Shown here piece after piece: positions 33,264 through 41,904 of a stretch of DNA of 64,000 nt. The DNA comes from AC-32 sp035518635 (GTDB lineage Bacteria > Actinomycetota > Thermoleophilia > Gaiellales > Gaiellaceae), in contig DATIXI010000041.1 in assembly GCA_035518635.1 (NCBI GenBank), positions 1-64,000 of the forward strand, written 5' to 3'. Made by a program: the position numbers and the translations under genes. Position 1 is the first letter of the stretch. Every line of letters begins with the position of its first letter. The notes under the pieces are model-generated. The model did not search any database, was not told the DNA's origin, and saw only the letters and a list, made by a program, of their open reading frames with translations.

Positions 33264-33423
33264 GCGCCGAGCCGAGATCTCTTCAGTTCGACTGGGCTCG
33301 CTGCTGGGCTGGGCCTAGAAATGTAAGGACTCCCGTCTCCGTATCTTCCGGCGCACTGGATCCGCGACACCCCCGATGCCGCCGTGAAGCGCAAGCGCGA
33401 GCATCTCTGGCGGAGGTGAGAGG

Positions 33424-34524
33424 ATGAGGCGGCTCTCAGCTTGGCTAACTCCGTTCGTAGTGCCGCTGCTGTTTGTGCTCGCGGTCTCAGCCGCCGCGAC
33501 TCCCACGCCGACGCGGAAGCTCAAGCACGCGAGCGGGCCGATCGTGACGCTGGCGATGGACGGCGCGCGCGTCGTGTACAGCACCCAGGGCAATCGCGTC
33601 TACGTCTGGAATATCCGCACCGGGGCGACCTCGCGGGTGCGGGACTCTTCGAGTAGCACCTACCCCATCGTTCAGGAGGTCGCGATCGCCGGGACGCGGG
33701 TTGCCTGGATCACGCGTGATGTAGCCGGCAACTCCCAGGACACCAACGAGGATCTCTACACTGCCTCGCTCAACGGGGGAACGAAGCTCCTCGCACACGC
33801 GTTCCGATACTGGGACTTCACCGAGAACCACTATCCCCTCTGGAGAGGTGACTGGATCGGCGGGCTGGTCGGCTCCGGCAGGGTGCTCGTCGTCAGCAGA
33901 TGGACGACGACGCCAAACGATGACACGGGTGCCGAGACGATCTCCAATGCCCGCCTGAGCCTGGTCAGCCCCGGAGGCGGACGGCTGCACCTGCTTCTCG
34001 CGGGCGAGCAGTCGATCGTGTCGAGGTCGGCCGACGCCGGTCGCGTGGCCGTTCTCCGGCCAGACGAGAGCGTCGGCATCTACTCGGCAGCCGGGGTGCT
34101 CCTGAGACAGATCGAGCCGAGCTCTGCACAGGAGATTTCGATGGGCGGCGGACACCTGGTCGTGCTGACCAAAACGAAGACGCTCGAGGTCTACGACGTG
34201 AAGACGGGGGCGCTCACGCACAGCTGGCCGTTCACGATCAAAGGACGTTTGCAGCCGGGGTACTTTCGGGCGTACGGGAGGCTTGCGCTCTTCTCGGTAG
34301 GCCACTCGAGCCGAAATCTGCGCATCGTCGATCTGAGAACCGGGCGTGGCATCGCGCTGCCGAGTATCGTCCGGTCGGCTTGGAGCGACGCCTCGGTGGG
34401 ACCGCTCGGAGTCGTCTATGCCGTCAGCAACGGCAAGGCCTACGGCGGGCATATCCCGTCCGGAACGCTGGTGTTCCTCTCTACGAGCCGCGTGCTTGCA
34501 GACATCTCCAGAGGCCACCTGTGA
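33424..34524 (+). CDS. Secreted beta-propeller-like protein B
   Basis: A 366-aa exported protein (signal peptide MRRLSAWLTPFVVPLLFVLAVSAAA). WD40/PQQ-like strand repeats are visible: GARVVYSTQGNRVYVWNIRTGATSRV, GTRVAWITRDVAG, GHLVVLTKTKTLEVYDVKTGALTHSWPF, RLALFSVGHSSRNLRIVDLRTGRGIAL. It probably folds as a six- to seven-bladed propeller; ligand unknown. GGAGGTGAGAGG precedes ATG. It overlaps the next gene by 4 nt (GTGA), so the two exported proteins are co-translated. Confidence 0.75.
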   Translation: MRRLSAWLTPFVVPLLFVLAVSAAATPTPTRKLKHASGPIVTLAMDGARVVYSTQGNRVYVWNIRTGATSRVRDSSSSTYPIVQEVAIAGTRVAWITRDVAGNSQDTNEDLYTASLNGGTKLLAHAFRYWDFTENHYPLWRGDWIGGLVGSGRVLVVSRWTTTPNDDTGAETISNARLSLVSPGGGRLHLLLAGEQSIVSRSADAGRVAVLRPDESVGIYSAAGVLLRQIEPSSAQEISMGGGHLVVLTKTKTLEVYDVKTGALTHSWPFTIKGRLQPGYFRAYGRLALFSVGHSSRNLRIVDLRTGRGIALPSIVRSAWSDASVGPLGVVYAVSNGKAYGGHIPSGTLVFLSTSRVLADISRGHL

Positions 34525-35627
34525 GGCGGTTGTCGACGGCAATCCTCCTCAGCGCAGCCACGCTGGCCCTCCTGCTCACCCTGTCTGCCGGTGCAGGAAG
34601 CACTCCCGCGCCGAGAGTCGAGACCGGAAAGCTGCGCGCGCTGCTCAACACCAGCGCCGAGATCGAGGTGTTCGTACAAGACGCGGACTCGCTCGGCTGG
34701 ATCGACTCCGAGCACGCGGTTCATGTGGCGCGCCTGTCGAAGCCGAGTCGCACAGTGGTCGGCTGGCTCGAAACAGACGTGATCGGTGGCGGCCCGGTGG
34801 CGCCGCCACAGCTGGCGCTCGGCGGAGTGCGGGCAGTCTGGCCCGGCTATGACGGCGGGGCAAGCCGCGAGACCGTCATCAAGACGGGCGCGCTCGGCTA
34901 CCACCCGAAGCGTGGGGAGCGACGAGCAGCGATCGTCACCGTCTTCTCGTACAGCAACGACAGTTTTCAGGGCACTTACCTAGGGGGCCTCGCGGGAGAC
35001 GGATCGACGCTCGTGTTCGGACACACCGACGAGGTCTGCCCAGGGGAGCCGTGCGGACTGTTCCAAGTCGCCGGCGGCGGAGTCACGCGCGTGATCAGCC
35101 GAAAGAGATCCGCGCAGATCCCCAACGTCGTCCCGCCCGCCATGCTCGCGGTCTCGCAAGGAAGAATCGCGATCGTGCCGGCGGCATCGCTGCCGTGGGC
35201 CGGAGGCTTACCGTCACTGCCGGCGATCGCCGAGAACGGGCCCGTCCAGGTGTATAACCTCGCGGGCCGTTTGCTCTCGAGCGTGCGTCCCGTCGGCACC
35301 GTCAAAGCCGTCGCGCTCGCCTGGCCACAGATGGCTGTACTCATGGGGCGGCACGACGGCACGCAAGCGATTGAGCGCTACAACGCCGCGAGCGGCGCAC
35401 TCGGCGCTACCACAGTCGTTCCTTCGAGCGCCACGGATCTGGCGCTCGGAACGAGCGGGCTGGTCTACCGTGTCGGCAGGGCCATCTACACGATTCGCAC
35501 GGGACATCCGGCGCTTGTCTGGCGTGCAAAGGCGCAACCGATCGGTCTCTCGATCGAGGGAAGGCGTGTGGCCTGGGCTGTAGACCTCAAGGGCCGAGGG
35601 CGCATCGTCGCCTTGACGCTCCGCTGA
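34521..35627 (+). CDS. Secreted beta-propeller-like protein C
   Basis: A 368-aa exported paralogue of protein A (32136-33263), sharing the signal-peptide tail LTLSAGAGS, EVFVQDADSLGWIDSEHAVHVARL, VAPPQLALGGVRAVW, LAGDGSTLVFG, AENGPVQVYNLAGRLLSSVRPVGTV and the C-terminal WAVDLKGRGRIVALTLR. It starts at GTG 34521 in a GTGA overlap with protein B. Function unknown; probably extracellular or wall-associated. Conserved Cys pair in VCPGEPCG could form a disulfide. Confidence 0.75.
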   Translation: MRRLSTAILLSAATLALLLTLSAGAGSTPAPRVETGKLRALLNTSAEIEVFVQDADSLGWIDSEHAVHVARLSKPSRTVVGWLETDVIGGGPVAPPQLALGGVRAVWPGYDGGASRETVIKTGALGYHPKRGERRAAIVTVFSYSNDSFQGTYLGGLAGDGSTLVFGHTDEVCPGEPCGLFQVAGGGVTRVISRKRSAQIPNVVPPAMLAVSQGRIAIVPAASLPWAGGLPSLPAIAENGPVQVYNLAGRLLSSVRPVGTVKAVALAWPQMAVLMGRHDGTQAIERYNAASGALGATTVVPSSATDLALGTSGLVYRVGRAIYTIRTGHPALVWRAKAQPIGLSIEGRRVAWAVDLKGRGRIVALTLR

Positions 35628-35641
35628 CGTCGATGTTCGGC

Positions 35642-36241
35642 TCATGAGGAGGGAGCACCGGAAGGCGCCCCCTCCTCAATCAGCAGTCCCGGGCAGCGGT
35701 TTTTGTACCGCTTCACCGGCGAGCACAGCCGCCCGGACGCCGGATACGAGTCGTGGAAGGACGAGCCGCCACGGTGGTAGTCGAGCCGCACCGCCTCAAA
35801 GCGGTAGCGCCCCGGTGTGGTCAGCTTCATCCCAAGGATGATCTGCACCTGGGCATGAGGTGCGATCTCCAGCCCGCTCACTGCGTGGCCGTCCTGGGGC
35901 ATGCGGTAGCCCGGCAGGAAGCCGATGTGCTGCGAGCTAGGGATCGGCAGGCCGTAGGCCCCGAGCAGCTCGATGCCCGCGCCCGGTCGAACGAGACTCG
36001 CCCGGTCGAGAGTCACGGACTTGCTGCCCTGGTTCTGGACAGTCAGCAGCCCGTACGAGTACGGCGCACCCATCTTGATCGGAACGCCGATGCTGTTCTT
36101 CGCCCCGCCGGGGACGATCAGCGGGCCGTGCCCTCGGGCACTACCGCTCATGGTGGCGACGATCAGCCACACGGCCAAGCCGGATGCGATCACCACGACG
36201 AGCGTCACCGCGAGGGCCACGCTGATGCCGCGACCTACCAT
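35642..36241 (-). CDS. Membrane-anchored hypothetical protein
   Basis: A 199-aa protein with a single N-terminal signal anchor (ISVALAVTLVVVIASGLAVWLIVATM) and an extracytoplasmic beta-rich domain (YGLLTVQNQGSKSVTLDRASLV, LEIAPHAQVQIILGMKLTTPGRYRFEAVRLDYHRGG). The pattern resembles small Ig-like domains that accompany exported proteins. Two C-terminal cysteines (GRLCSPVKRYKNRCPG) probably form a disulfide. The start ATG overlaps the 3' end of the gene at 36235-37368 by 7 nt, so they are co-transcribed. Confidence 0.7.
   Translation of the reverse strand: MVGRGISVALAVTLVVVIASGLAVWLIVATMSGSARGHGPLIVPGGAKNSIGVPIKMGAPYSYGLLTVQNQGSKSVTLDRASLVRPGAGIELLGAYGLPIPSSQHIGFLPGYRMPQDGHAVSGLEIAPHAQVQIILGMKLTTPGRYRFEAVRLDYHRGGSSFHDSYPASGRLCSPVKRYKNRCPGLLIEEGAPSGAPSS
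35645..35678. terminator. Possible convergent terminator
   Basis: TGAGGAGGG (35645-35653) and CCCTCCTCA (35670-35678) form a 9-bp stem with a 16-nt loop. It lies at the convergent junction of genes ending at 35627 and 35642, and overlaps the last codons of the leftward gene. Confidence 0.45.
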
Positions 36242-37368
36242 CCCGAGTAGACCCGGTGTGCAGTGTTCGGCTGTGCGTCACTGCCGCAGTGGTAGTAGGT
36301 CGGGTACGCCGAGCCGTGGTGCCAGTGCGAGATCACGTAGGACGAGAACCCGCTCTGCGCGCGAGCAGAGAATCCGAACGCACTGAACGCTCCGCTGAAC
36401 CACGTGGCGTTGGACGAAACCCGCTGGAAGTCGCTGTTGGGCAGATAGCCCTGTGTGTACGGGCTGGTCGAGCAGTGGTTGTCCAGGTCGTGAACGTTGT
36501 CACCAAGGGCCATGCCCGTGTTCCAGGACGACGCCTTCACGATGTAGTAGTTGCTCCCGCCGCAGCCTGCCGGAATCCAGGAGCGGTAGAACTTCTGATA
36601 GTGGAAGTTCGAGCGGAGCTTGTAGCCCCACTGCGCGCCCTCGTTCCACTGAACGTAGGCTGACTGATCGTTGCCGACGTGGGCCGTTCCGCTGACGCTC
36701 CACCCACTGCCGACACCGCCGACGCCAACCTCAACGTCGCTGTCAGCGCTCTGCCCATAGCGGAACCAGGCGGTCTGATTGTCTCCCGTATGAAGCTCTC
36801 CGATAGTCGTGTTGGTGTTGCCCTCGTCGCTGAGTTGGTCGTAGGGCCGACAGCCGGGGACAGCGGCGGCGAAGCTCTTGACGCCGCTGAGGCTGACGGG
36901 CCTCACGAAGGCCGACTTCGCGACAACGTTCGAGTCGCTCACCGATCCCTGCCACCGCCCACCGACCAGGTGCCGCGAGATCGACTGGTAGAGCGAGTTG
37001 CCTTTGCCTACTGCGGACAGGTCGATGTTGAGCCAGCCGCCGTTGCTAGCGGCAGCGCTGATCGCCGCCGCGATGGCACTGCCGGACGGATCAGCCGTGA
37101 GCGTGAAGTTACCCGCCGCGTCAACCGAGGCCGTGGCGAGCACGGTGTCCGGCTGAGCCGAGCCGCCCACCTTCAAGCCCGTTGCCGGAACCGAGGCGCT
37201 GATGGTGCCACCTGCCACACTCGGGAACGTGCCCTGTGCGAGCACCGTCGGCCCTCCTGCCGGTGCAGCGATAATTCCATCTCCCGTTCCTTGAGCTGCC
37301 CCAAGCGCCCGCGGCGTAAGTGCGAGAGCGAAGCAGGCCAGGGCGGCTGCAAGCATTCGACTACGCAT
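36235..37368 (-). CDS. Secreted hypothetical protein
   Basis: A 377-aa exported protein with signal peptide MRSRMLAAALACFALALTPRALGA. The N-terminal 150 residues are Ala/Gly/Ser-rich (carboxypeptidase-regulatory-like TVLATASVDAAGNFTLTADPSGSA). The C-terminal 200 are Trp/Tyr/Ser/Asn-rich with conserved cysteines (CRPYDQL..., CGGSNYYIVKASSWNTG, YYHCGSDAQ), typical of a wall-associated actinobacterial domain that I cannot name. AAGGAGAGAGGA precedes ATG 37368. First gene of a two-gene unit with the anchored protein downstream. Confidence 0.72.
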   Translation of the reverse strand: MRSRMLAAALACFALALTPRALGAAQGTGDGIIAAPAGGPTVLAQGTFPSVAGGTISASVPATGLKVGGSAQPDTVLATASVDAAGNFTLTADPSGSAIAAAISAAASNGGWLNIDLSAVGKGNSLYQSISRHLVGGRWQGSVSDSNVVAKSAFVRPVSLSGVKSFAAAVPGCRPYDQLSDEGNTNTTIGELHTGDNQTAWFRYGQSADSDVEVGVGGVGSGWSVSGTAHVGNDQSAYVQWNEGAQWGYKLRSNFHYQKFYRSWIPAGCGGSNYYIVKASSWNTGMALGDNVHDLDNHCSTSPYTQGYLPNSDFQRVSSNATWFSGAFSAFGFSARAQSGFSSYVISHWHHGSAYPTYYHCGSDAQPNTAHRVYSGW

Positions 37369-37540
37369 TCCTCTCTCCTTGTCGAAAACGGTCAACGGCT
37401 TGCCGCAGAGGTTGAGTTGCTAGCTCCCTCCTTGAGCGGCGACGCCGACCGCCTTCGAACGGCGCGTCCCACGTGGGTCCTCCTCCCTTCGCGACCGGAT
37501 CGCACCGCCTCTGCCTTGCCTGTTCGAGAGAATTGACGTT

Positions 37541-37556
37541 ACGGCTCTTGAGCCGT
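37541..37556. repeat. Palindrome in intergenic region
   Basis: ACGGCTC-TT-GAGCCGT, perfect 7-bp arms. It sits in the 275-nt stretch upstream of the secreted protein gene (start 37368), which otherwise contains nothing I recognise. Could be an operator or small hairpin. Confidence 0.4.
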
Positions 37557-37643
37557 TTCTGCTAGTGGCTCTTTCGGTCATGGCACTCTCGGACAGACGC
37601 TCACACGAGCGGCAATCGAGACTGCCCAGGAGCCTCATTCGGT

Positions 37644-37871
37644 CCGCGCAAGCACCGAGGCAGAGTCCTCAACCTCGCCTCGCGCCTCTGCGACGCGGCG
37701 CCGCCGGGCCAGATCATCGTCAGCCAGTGGGTCCTGGCAGAGGTCGAGGAGGTCGTCGAGGCCAAATCGCTCGGCCGCCTCGAGCTGAAGGGCTTCGGCA
37801 AGCGGGTCGAGGCGTTCGCCGTCAGCGCGGCGTCGCCCGCGCGCCGCCCAGGTTCACCTGTCTGGCGCTAG
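37644..37871 (+). pseudogene. Class III adenylate/guanylate cyclase, C-terminal fragment
   Basis: From about 37656 the frame reads GRVLNLASRLCDAAPPGQIIVSQ and ends with LGRLELKGFGKRVEAFAV before a stop at 37869. This is the last beta-alpha-beta part of a nucleotidyl cyclase domain (G-x-x-V-N-x-A-x-R-L...GFxxPVxxYxV). Everything upstream that should contain the metal-binding aspartates is missing and no start codon fits, so it is a truncated remnant. Its stop overlaps the leftward cupin stop. Confidence 0.7.
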
Positions 37872-38269
37872 TCAGACCACCAGTCGCGCTGGCCATCGAC
37901 GTCTTCGCGCGGTGCCTCGCCGAGATTGGGCGCGCCGATCACGAGGATCTCGAGGCCCTCCGGCCCGGCCTCGTAGCCTCGCCATGTAGCTGGCGGGACG
38001 CGCACCGCGTCCCATTCCTTGAGCTCGACGATCTGGTCATCGACCTTCATCCGCCCGCTCCCGCACAGGACCACGTACACCTCCTCCTGCCTCTTGTGCG
38101 TGTGGCCGTACGGAAAGCGATGGCCGGGCGGGACACGCTGGTAGCTCAGGCCGGATTCCTCGAGTTCGAGCGCCTTGGTCGCCGAGCGGAACTCCAGGTC
38201 CGGCGCGCCGTCGAACCTGGAGCCGAGATCCTCCAGGTCCTCCTTGAGGTTCCTGAGCGTGAACGGCAC
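37868..38269 (-). CDS. Cupin-domain protein
   Basis: A 133-aa single-domain cupin. Motif 1 GHRFPYGHTHKRQEEVYVVLCGSG (G-x5-H-x-H-x3,4-E-x6-G), motif 2 EWDAVRVPPATWRGYEAG. Metal-binding His/His/Glu of motif 1 are present; the motif 2 histidine is replaced (TWRG), so catalysis may be altered. GTG 38269 with TAGGAT 6 nt before, a leaderless-type start. One of three cupins in the window. Confidence 0.88.
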   Translation of the reverse strand: MPFTLRNLKEDLEDLGSRFDGAPDLEFRSATKALELEESGLSYQRVPPGHRFPYGHTHKRQEEVYVVLCGSGRMKVDDQIVELKEWDAVRVPPATWRGYEAGPEGLEILVIGAPNLGEAPREDVDGQRDWWSD

Positions 38270-38412
38270 CGCGCAATCCTAGTGTGGTCTTGACCGCGGC
38301 CCATGCAGCTCCCAGTGTCGCGGCAGCGAGAATACCTCGCCCGTACCGAGCAGGGCATCGAGAACGGGTCGGTCTCGTCGACCCGACCAGCTACAGCGGC
38401 GCCTAGGCCGGC

Positions 38413-39339
38413 TCAGACGTCCGCGTAGGGCTCGACGCTCATGTACTTGAAGCCCGAGTCGACGGCCAGGGTCACGACCATCGCCTGAGGACCGAGGCGC
38501 TCGGCCAGGCGGTGCGCGCCGACGACGTTCGCCCCTGTCGAGATCCCCGCGAAGATGCCGTCCTCTCGCGCGAGCCGGGCGGTCATCGCGATCGCCTCCT
38601 CGTCGCCGATCGCCTCGAGGTGGTCGACCTTCTCCGGGTGCCAGTGCGGCATCCGCAAACCCGTCCAGCCCTGGATCAGGAACGACCCGCGCTCGCCGCC
38701 GCCGATCGCGGGCGACCCGGCCGGCTCGTGCGCCTGGATGAACACGCCGTGCGGCTTCAGCGCGTCCGAGACGCCCATCAGCGAGCTCGCCGTCCCGAGC
38801 CCGTGGCAGAACCCGGTCACCCGCCCCTCGCTCTGCTCCCAGATCTCGCGGCCGAGCCGGTCGCGGTGGTCGGGGATGATGTACGGGTTGTTGAACTGGT
38901 CGGTCGCGTAGTGGCCGGGCAGCGCGGCGAGCTCGGCCGCGCGGGCGACCATGTTCTCGATGTCCTGCGCGGTCACGTTCGGGCGGCCGGCGACCGACTT
39001 CACGACGTCGAGCTCGGCCCCGAGGGCCCGCATCAGCTGGAACCGCTCCTCCGTGAAGCAGTCGGCGATCACGATCAGCGCGCGGTAGCCCTTCGCGCCG
39101 CAGACGAGCGCCAGGGCCGGGCCCGTGCTCCCTCCGGTGTACTCGACGACCGTGTCTCCGGGCGAGATCAGGCCGTCCCGCTCGGCACCCTCGATCATCG
39201 CCTGCGCCATCCGGTCCTTCAGCGAGCCGGTCGGGTTCGTGTACTCGAGCTTGAGCCAGAGCTCCGCGCCGTTCTCGGGCGCGCAGTGCCGCACGCGCAC
39301 GAGCGCCGTGTTCCCGATCGCCTCGAGGATCGACTCCAC
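38413..39339 (-). CDS. Cysteine synthase-family PLP enzyme
   Basis: A fold-type II PLP enzyme of 308 aa. PLP lysine Lys41 in NPTGSLKDRMA, substrate loop VVEYTGGSTGPALALVCGAKGY (T-G-S-T-G instead of the usual T-S-G-N-T), phosphate loop HGLGTASSLMG, and ISTGANV near the C terminus. O-acetylserine sulfhydrylase or cystathionine beta-synthase-like activity is likely, forming or exchanging cysteine; the altered substrate loop leaves this open. GTG start. Divergent from a small membrane protein with 34 nt between. Confidence 0.88.
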   Translation of the reverse strand: MESILEAIGNTALVRVRHCAPENGAELWLKLEYTNPTGSLKDRMAQAMIEGAERDGLISPGDTVVEYTGGSTGPALALVCGAKGYRALIVIADCFTEERFQLMRALGAELDVVKSVAGRPNVTAQDIENMVARAAELAALPGHYATDQFNNPYIIPDHRDRLGREIWEQSEGRVTGFCHGLGTASSLMGVSDALKPHGVFIQAHEPAGSPAIGGGERGSFLIQGWTGLRMPHWHPEKVDHLEAIGDEEAIAMTARLAREDGIFAGISTGANVVGAHRLAERLGPQAMVVTLAVDSGFKYMSVEPYADV

Positions 39340-39373
39340 CGGGGGATCATCGCTGACCGGTTAGAGTGGCGCC

Positions 39374-39655
39374 GTGACCGATCAGGATCCCAGTAAGGGA
39401 AACACCGTCGGGCTGGCACTCGGAGCCGGCGGCGTCCTCGCCCTCGTCGTCGGATGGAGGCGCAACTTCCCCGTTCTGAGCGCGTTCGGAGCCACCCTGG
39501 CGCTCGCAGGCGGAGGCCTCTACGCGCATCGCAAGGTCGCGGAGCGCGACGAGAGGATCGAGGAAGCCCAGAGCCAGATCCGCTCCGAGCTCGACGAGCT
39601 CGACCCGCTTACGCGCGCGCAGGTCCTCGAGGGCCTTGCCCGCTCCGACGCCTAG
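39374..39655 (+). CDS. Small membrane protein
   Basis: A 93-aa protein with two adjacent hydrophobic segments (TVGLALGAGGVLALVVGW, LSAFGATLALAGGGLYA) and a charged helical C terminus (VAERDERIEEAQSQIRSELDELDPLTRAQVLEGL) likely cytoplasmic. Not a recognised family. GTG start with TAGAGT 6 nt upstream, a leaderless-type promoter. Confidence 0.7.
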   Translation: MTDQDPSKGNTVGLALGAGGVLALVVGWRRNFPVLSAFGATLALAGGGLYAHRKVAERDERIEEAQSQIRSELDELDPLTRAQVLEGLARSDA

Positions 39656-39711
39656 CCCGTCAGCATTCGACGCCGACGTGGTCGAACCGCCAGCCGGCGG
39701 GAGCTACCTGC

Positions 39712-40662
39712 TCACCAGTCGGTCGCGGCGTCTTCCCACCACTGCGACCTGACATGCGTGATCACCTGGCGGCCGCTGCCGTCGGGTCGGACCCTCTCGA
39801 GGCCGTCATCGGTGCTGAACACGATCCACCTGCCGTCCGCAGACCAGCTCGGGGTCATGCCCCAGACCTTCAGGGAGCGAACGTGACTGCCGTCCGCGTT
39901 CATCACCAGGAGCCCACGGCCGTCGCTGAAGACGATGTGCCTGCTGTCGGGCGACCAGCCCGCCTGCCCGGACGAGTAGACCTTGCCGTACGTGAGCTGC
40001 TGCAGGCGGTGATTGGAAGTCGAGAGGCGGAAGATCTGACTCGGAAGCGGGCGATGGGCCGCGGGATCCCGTGTGAAGACGATCCAGCGGCCGTTCGGCG
40101 ACCACGCCGGCCCCGAGTCGCTGCTCGGCGTCCAGGTCAGGCGCGTCACAGCGCCTGACCGAGCGTTGGCGAGGTAGAGCTGCTCCGGGACACCCTTGCT
40201 CGGCGGGGAAGCGGGGTCGGCCGAGAACACGATCGCCCGGCCGTTCGGGGCCCAGTCCAGATCCTGCGCCTCGACATCGGTCGCGAAGAGCTGGATTCGG
40301 TGCAGCCGCGTGAGGGCTCGCTGATGTGTGCCGTCCGCGGCCATCAGCCAGATCTGGGCTGTGACCGGAGGCTTCTGGCGCGGCCGGAAGAAGGCGATCT
40401 CCCTTCGATCGGGTGACCACCTGGGCGAAGACTCGCTCACCTTGTCGTGCGTGAGGATTCCGAGGCCGGAGCCATCGGGCTGGATGAGGGCGATCTCGCC
40501 GCGGCCGCAATCACCCGGAACCATTTGCCCGCCGGGCGTCGCGAACGGGCAGAGATGGTCGTGCATGAACACGACCGGGTAGCCCCCCGAGACATTGCCG
40601 CCACCACCAGCGGGAGACGCCAGCACGAGCAAGACGAACAGAACCAGAGGCAACCTCTTCAT
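39712..40662 (-). CDS. Secreted TolB-like WD40/PD40 beta-propeller
   Basis: A 316-aa exported protein (signal peptide KRLPLVLFVLLVLASPAGGG). At least five PD40 repeats: SPRWSPDRREIAFFR, LDWAPNGRAIVFSAD, GPAWSPNGRWIVFTRD, AGWSPDSRHIVFSDG and PSWSADGRWIVFSTDDG, each followed by an L/I-rich strand with a 'Dx(G/S)' turn. The fold is a six-bladed TolB-type propeller; partner unknown. ATG 40662 chosen because GAGAGGTG precedes it. Confidence 0.88.
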   Translation of the reverse strand: MKRLPLVLFVLLVLASPAGGGGNVSGGYPVVFMHDHLCPFATPGGQMVPGDCGRGEIALIQPDGSGLGILTHDKVSESSPRWSPDRREIAFFRPRQKPPVTAQIWLMAADGTHQRALTRLHRIQLFATDVEAQDLDWAPNGRAIVFSADPASPPSKGVPEQLYLANARSGAVTRLTWTPSSDSGPAWSPNGRWIVFTRDPAAHRPLPSQIFRLSTSNHRLQQLTYGKVYSSGQAGWSPDSRHIVFSDGRGLLVMNADGSHVRSLKVWGMTPSWSADGRWIVFSTDDGLERVRPDGSGRQVITHVRSQWWEDAATDW

Positions 40663-40772
40663 CGGCCACACCTCTCGTGGGTCTCAGCATCCAGCAGACG
40701 TCGCTCGCCGGCATCGGGATCTCCACCGATCGCCGCTCGGCAAAACACGTAGCCGAGAGGGATCCGCGCCGG

Positions 40773-41126
40773 CTAGGAGGCCGCGTACTTCTCGCTGCCC
40801 ACGATGTGCAGGGAGACGTAGGGCTCGTCGCCGACGACCCAGCTGTCGTGGCCGGGCGGGATGTAGAAGAAGTCACCCGCCTTCATCACGAACTCGCGTC
40901 CGTCCTCCATCGCGGCGACGGCGCTTCCGCTGAGGACGAGGCCGACGTGCTCGACCTGGCAGGACGACTCGCCGGTTTGCGCGCCGACGTGCTCCGACCA
41001 CTTCCAGCCCGGCTCGTAGGTCGCGCGCCCGAGCGTCGCCGGGCCGACTTCGTACACCTCGAAGCGCCCCTTCTCGAACGTCCGCGTCTCGGTCGGCTCG
41101 TCGAAGTTGATCAGCTCGAGATCCAT
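40773..41126 (-). CDS. Cupin-domain protein
   Basis: A 117-aa cupin. Motif 1 is GWKWSEHVGAQTGESSCQVEHVGLVLSG; motif 2 is MKAGDFFYIPPGHDSWVVGDEPYVSLHIVG, with conserved PGHDSW. Small cupins of this form bind a metal and small ligands. TAGGCT lies 7 nt before ATG 41126 (leaderless-type); there is no Shine-Dalgarno. Divergent from the DUF4386-like gene. Confidence 0.88.
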   Translation of the reverse strand: MDLELINFDEPTETRTFEKGRFEVYEVGPATLGRATYEPGWKWSEHVGAQTGESSCQVEHVGLVLSGSAVAAMEDGREFVMKAGDFFYIPPGHDSWVVGDEPYVSLHIVGSEKYAAS

Positions 41127-41208
41127 GGAGGAAAGCCTACGCGCGCCGTCGCCGTCCTCGTCGTCCGTAATCATCCCGGCGCGTGGCGTCCCCCACTGTG
41201 GCCCGCAA

Positions 41209-41904
41209 TTGAGCATCGACCACGTCGCCGGAGTCCTGCTGGTCGGCCTCCCGATCGCGTTCAACGTCTTCTTCTTCCTGCTCGGCATGCGCTTCGACTA
41301 CCCGTCCGTGCTCCGCAGCCCGGTCGGCACGATCCTCAGCCGCTTCCACGCGGGAGGAGCGCAGCTCAGGCTGCTCTGGTACGGGTTCATGCTCACCGCG
41401 GTGCTGCTCGCGCCGGTCGTCGTCCTGCTCGGCCAGGTGCTCGCGCGCGACGGCCTCCGGGTCGTCCCGGTGATGACGACCGTCGGCGTGCTGGCCGCGA
41501 CCGTCCAGTTCCTCGGGCTCGCGCGCTGGCCGTTCCTCGTCCCTTCGCTCGCGCGGACCTACGAGAGCCCGAGCTCGAGCCAGGGCACGCGCGAGGCGGT
41601 CGCGGTCACATTCGGCGCCCTTCACCGCTACCTCGGCGTGGCCGTCGGCGAGTGCCTCGGCTACCTGTTCACGGGCGCGTGGACCGTGCTCGTCGGAGTG
41701 GCCATGCTGCAGTCGAGCACGTTCGACGCCTGGCTCGCGCTGCCAGGGATCGTGATCGGGTCGTTCCTGATCCTCGGTTCTCTCGAGTTCGTCGGGCCGT
41801 TCGAGGAGGAAGGCTGGAAGCTCGCCGGCTCGGTGGTGCCGATCGCCTACACCGCCTGGTCGGTGTGGCTGATCGCCACAGGCGTCGTCCTCCTCATCGA
41901 CTGA
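41209..41904 (+). CDS. DUF4386-like membrane protein
   Basis: A polytopic membrane protein, about 231 aa, with six hydrophobic segments (VAGVLLVGLPIAFNVFFFLLG, GFMLTAVLLAPVVVLLGQ, VVPVMTTVGVLAATVQFLGLARWPFLVPSL, ECLGYLFTGAWTVLVGVAMLQ, and two more). The RWPFLVP...Y and 'F..L..YLGVAVGE..GY' features match the DUF4386 group, whose function is unknown. Start uncertain: TTG 41209 fits the beginning of similarity; no Shine-Dalgarno. A frame open to 41107 overlaps the divergent cupin. Confidence 0.7.
   Translation: MSIDHVAGVLLVGLPIAFNVFFFLLGMRFDYPSVLRSPVGTILSRFHAGGAQLRLLWYGFMLTAVLLAPVVVLLGQVLARDGLRVVPVMTTVGVLAATVQFLGLARWPFLVPSLARTYESPSSSQGTREAVAVTFGALHRYLGVAVGECLGYLFTGAWTVLVGVAMLQSSTFDAWLALPGIVIGSFLILGSLEFVGPFEEEGWKLAGSVVPIAYTAWSVWLIATGVVLLID

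Noticed and set aside
37565..38293. A 242-codon plus-strand frame over the cupin
   Set aside because: Antisense of the cupin and out of frame with the cyclase remnant.
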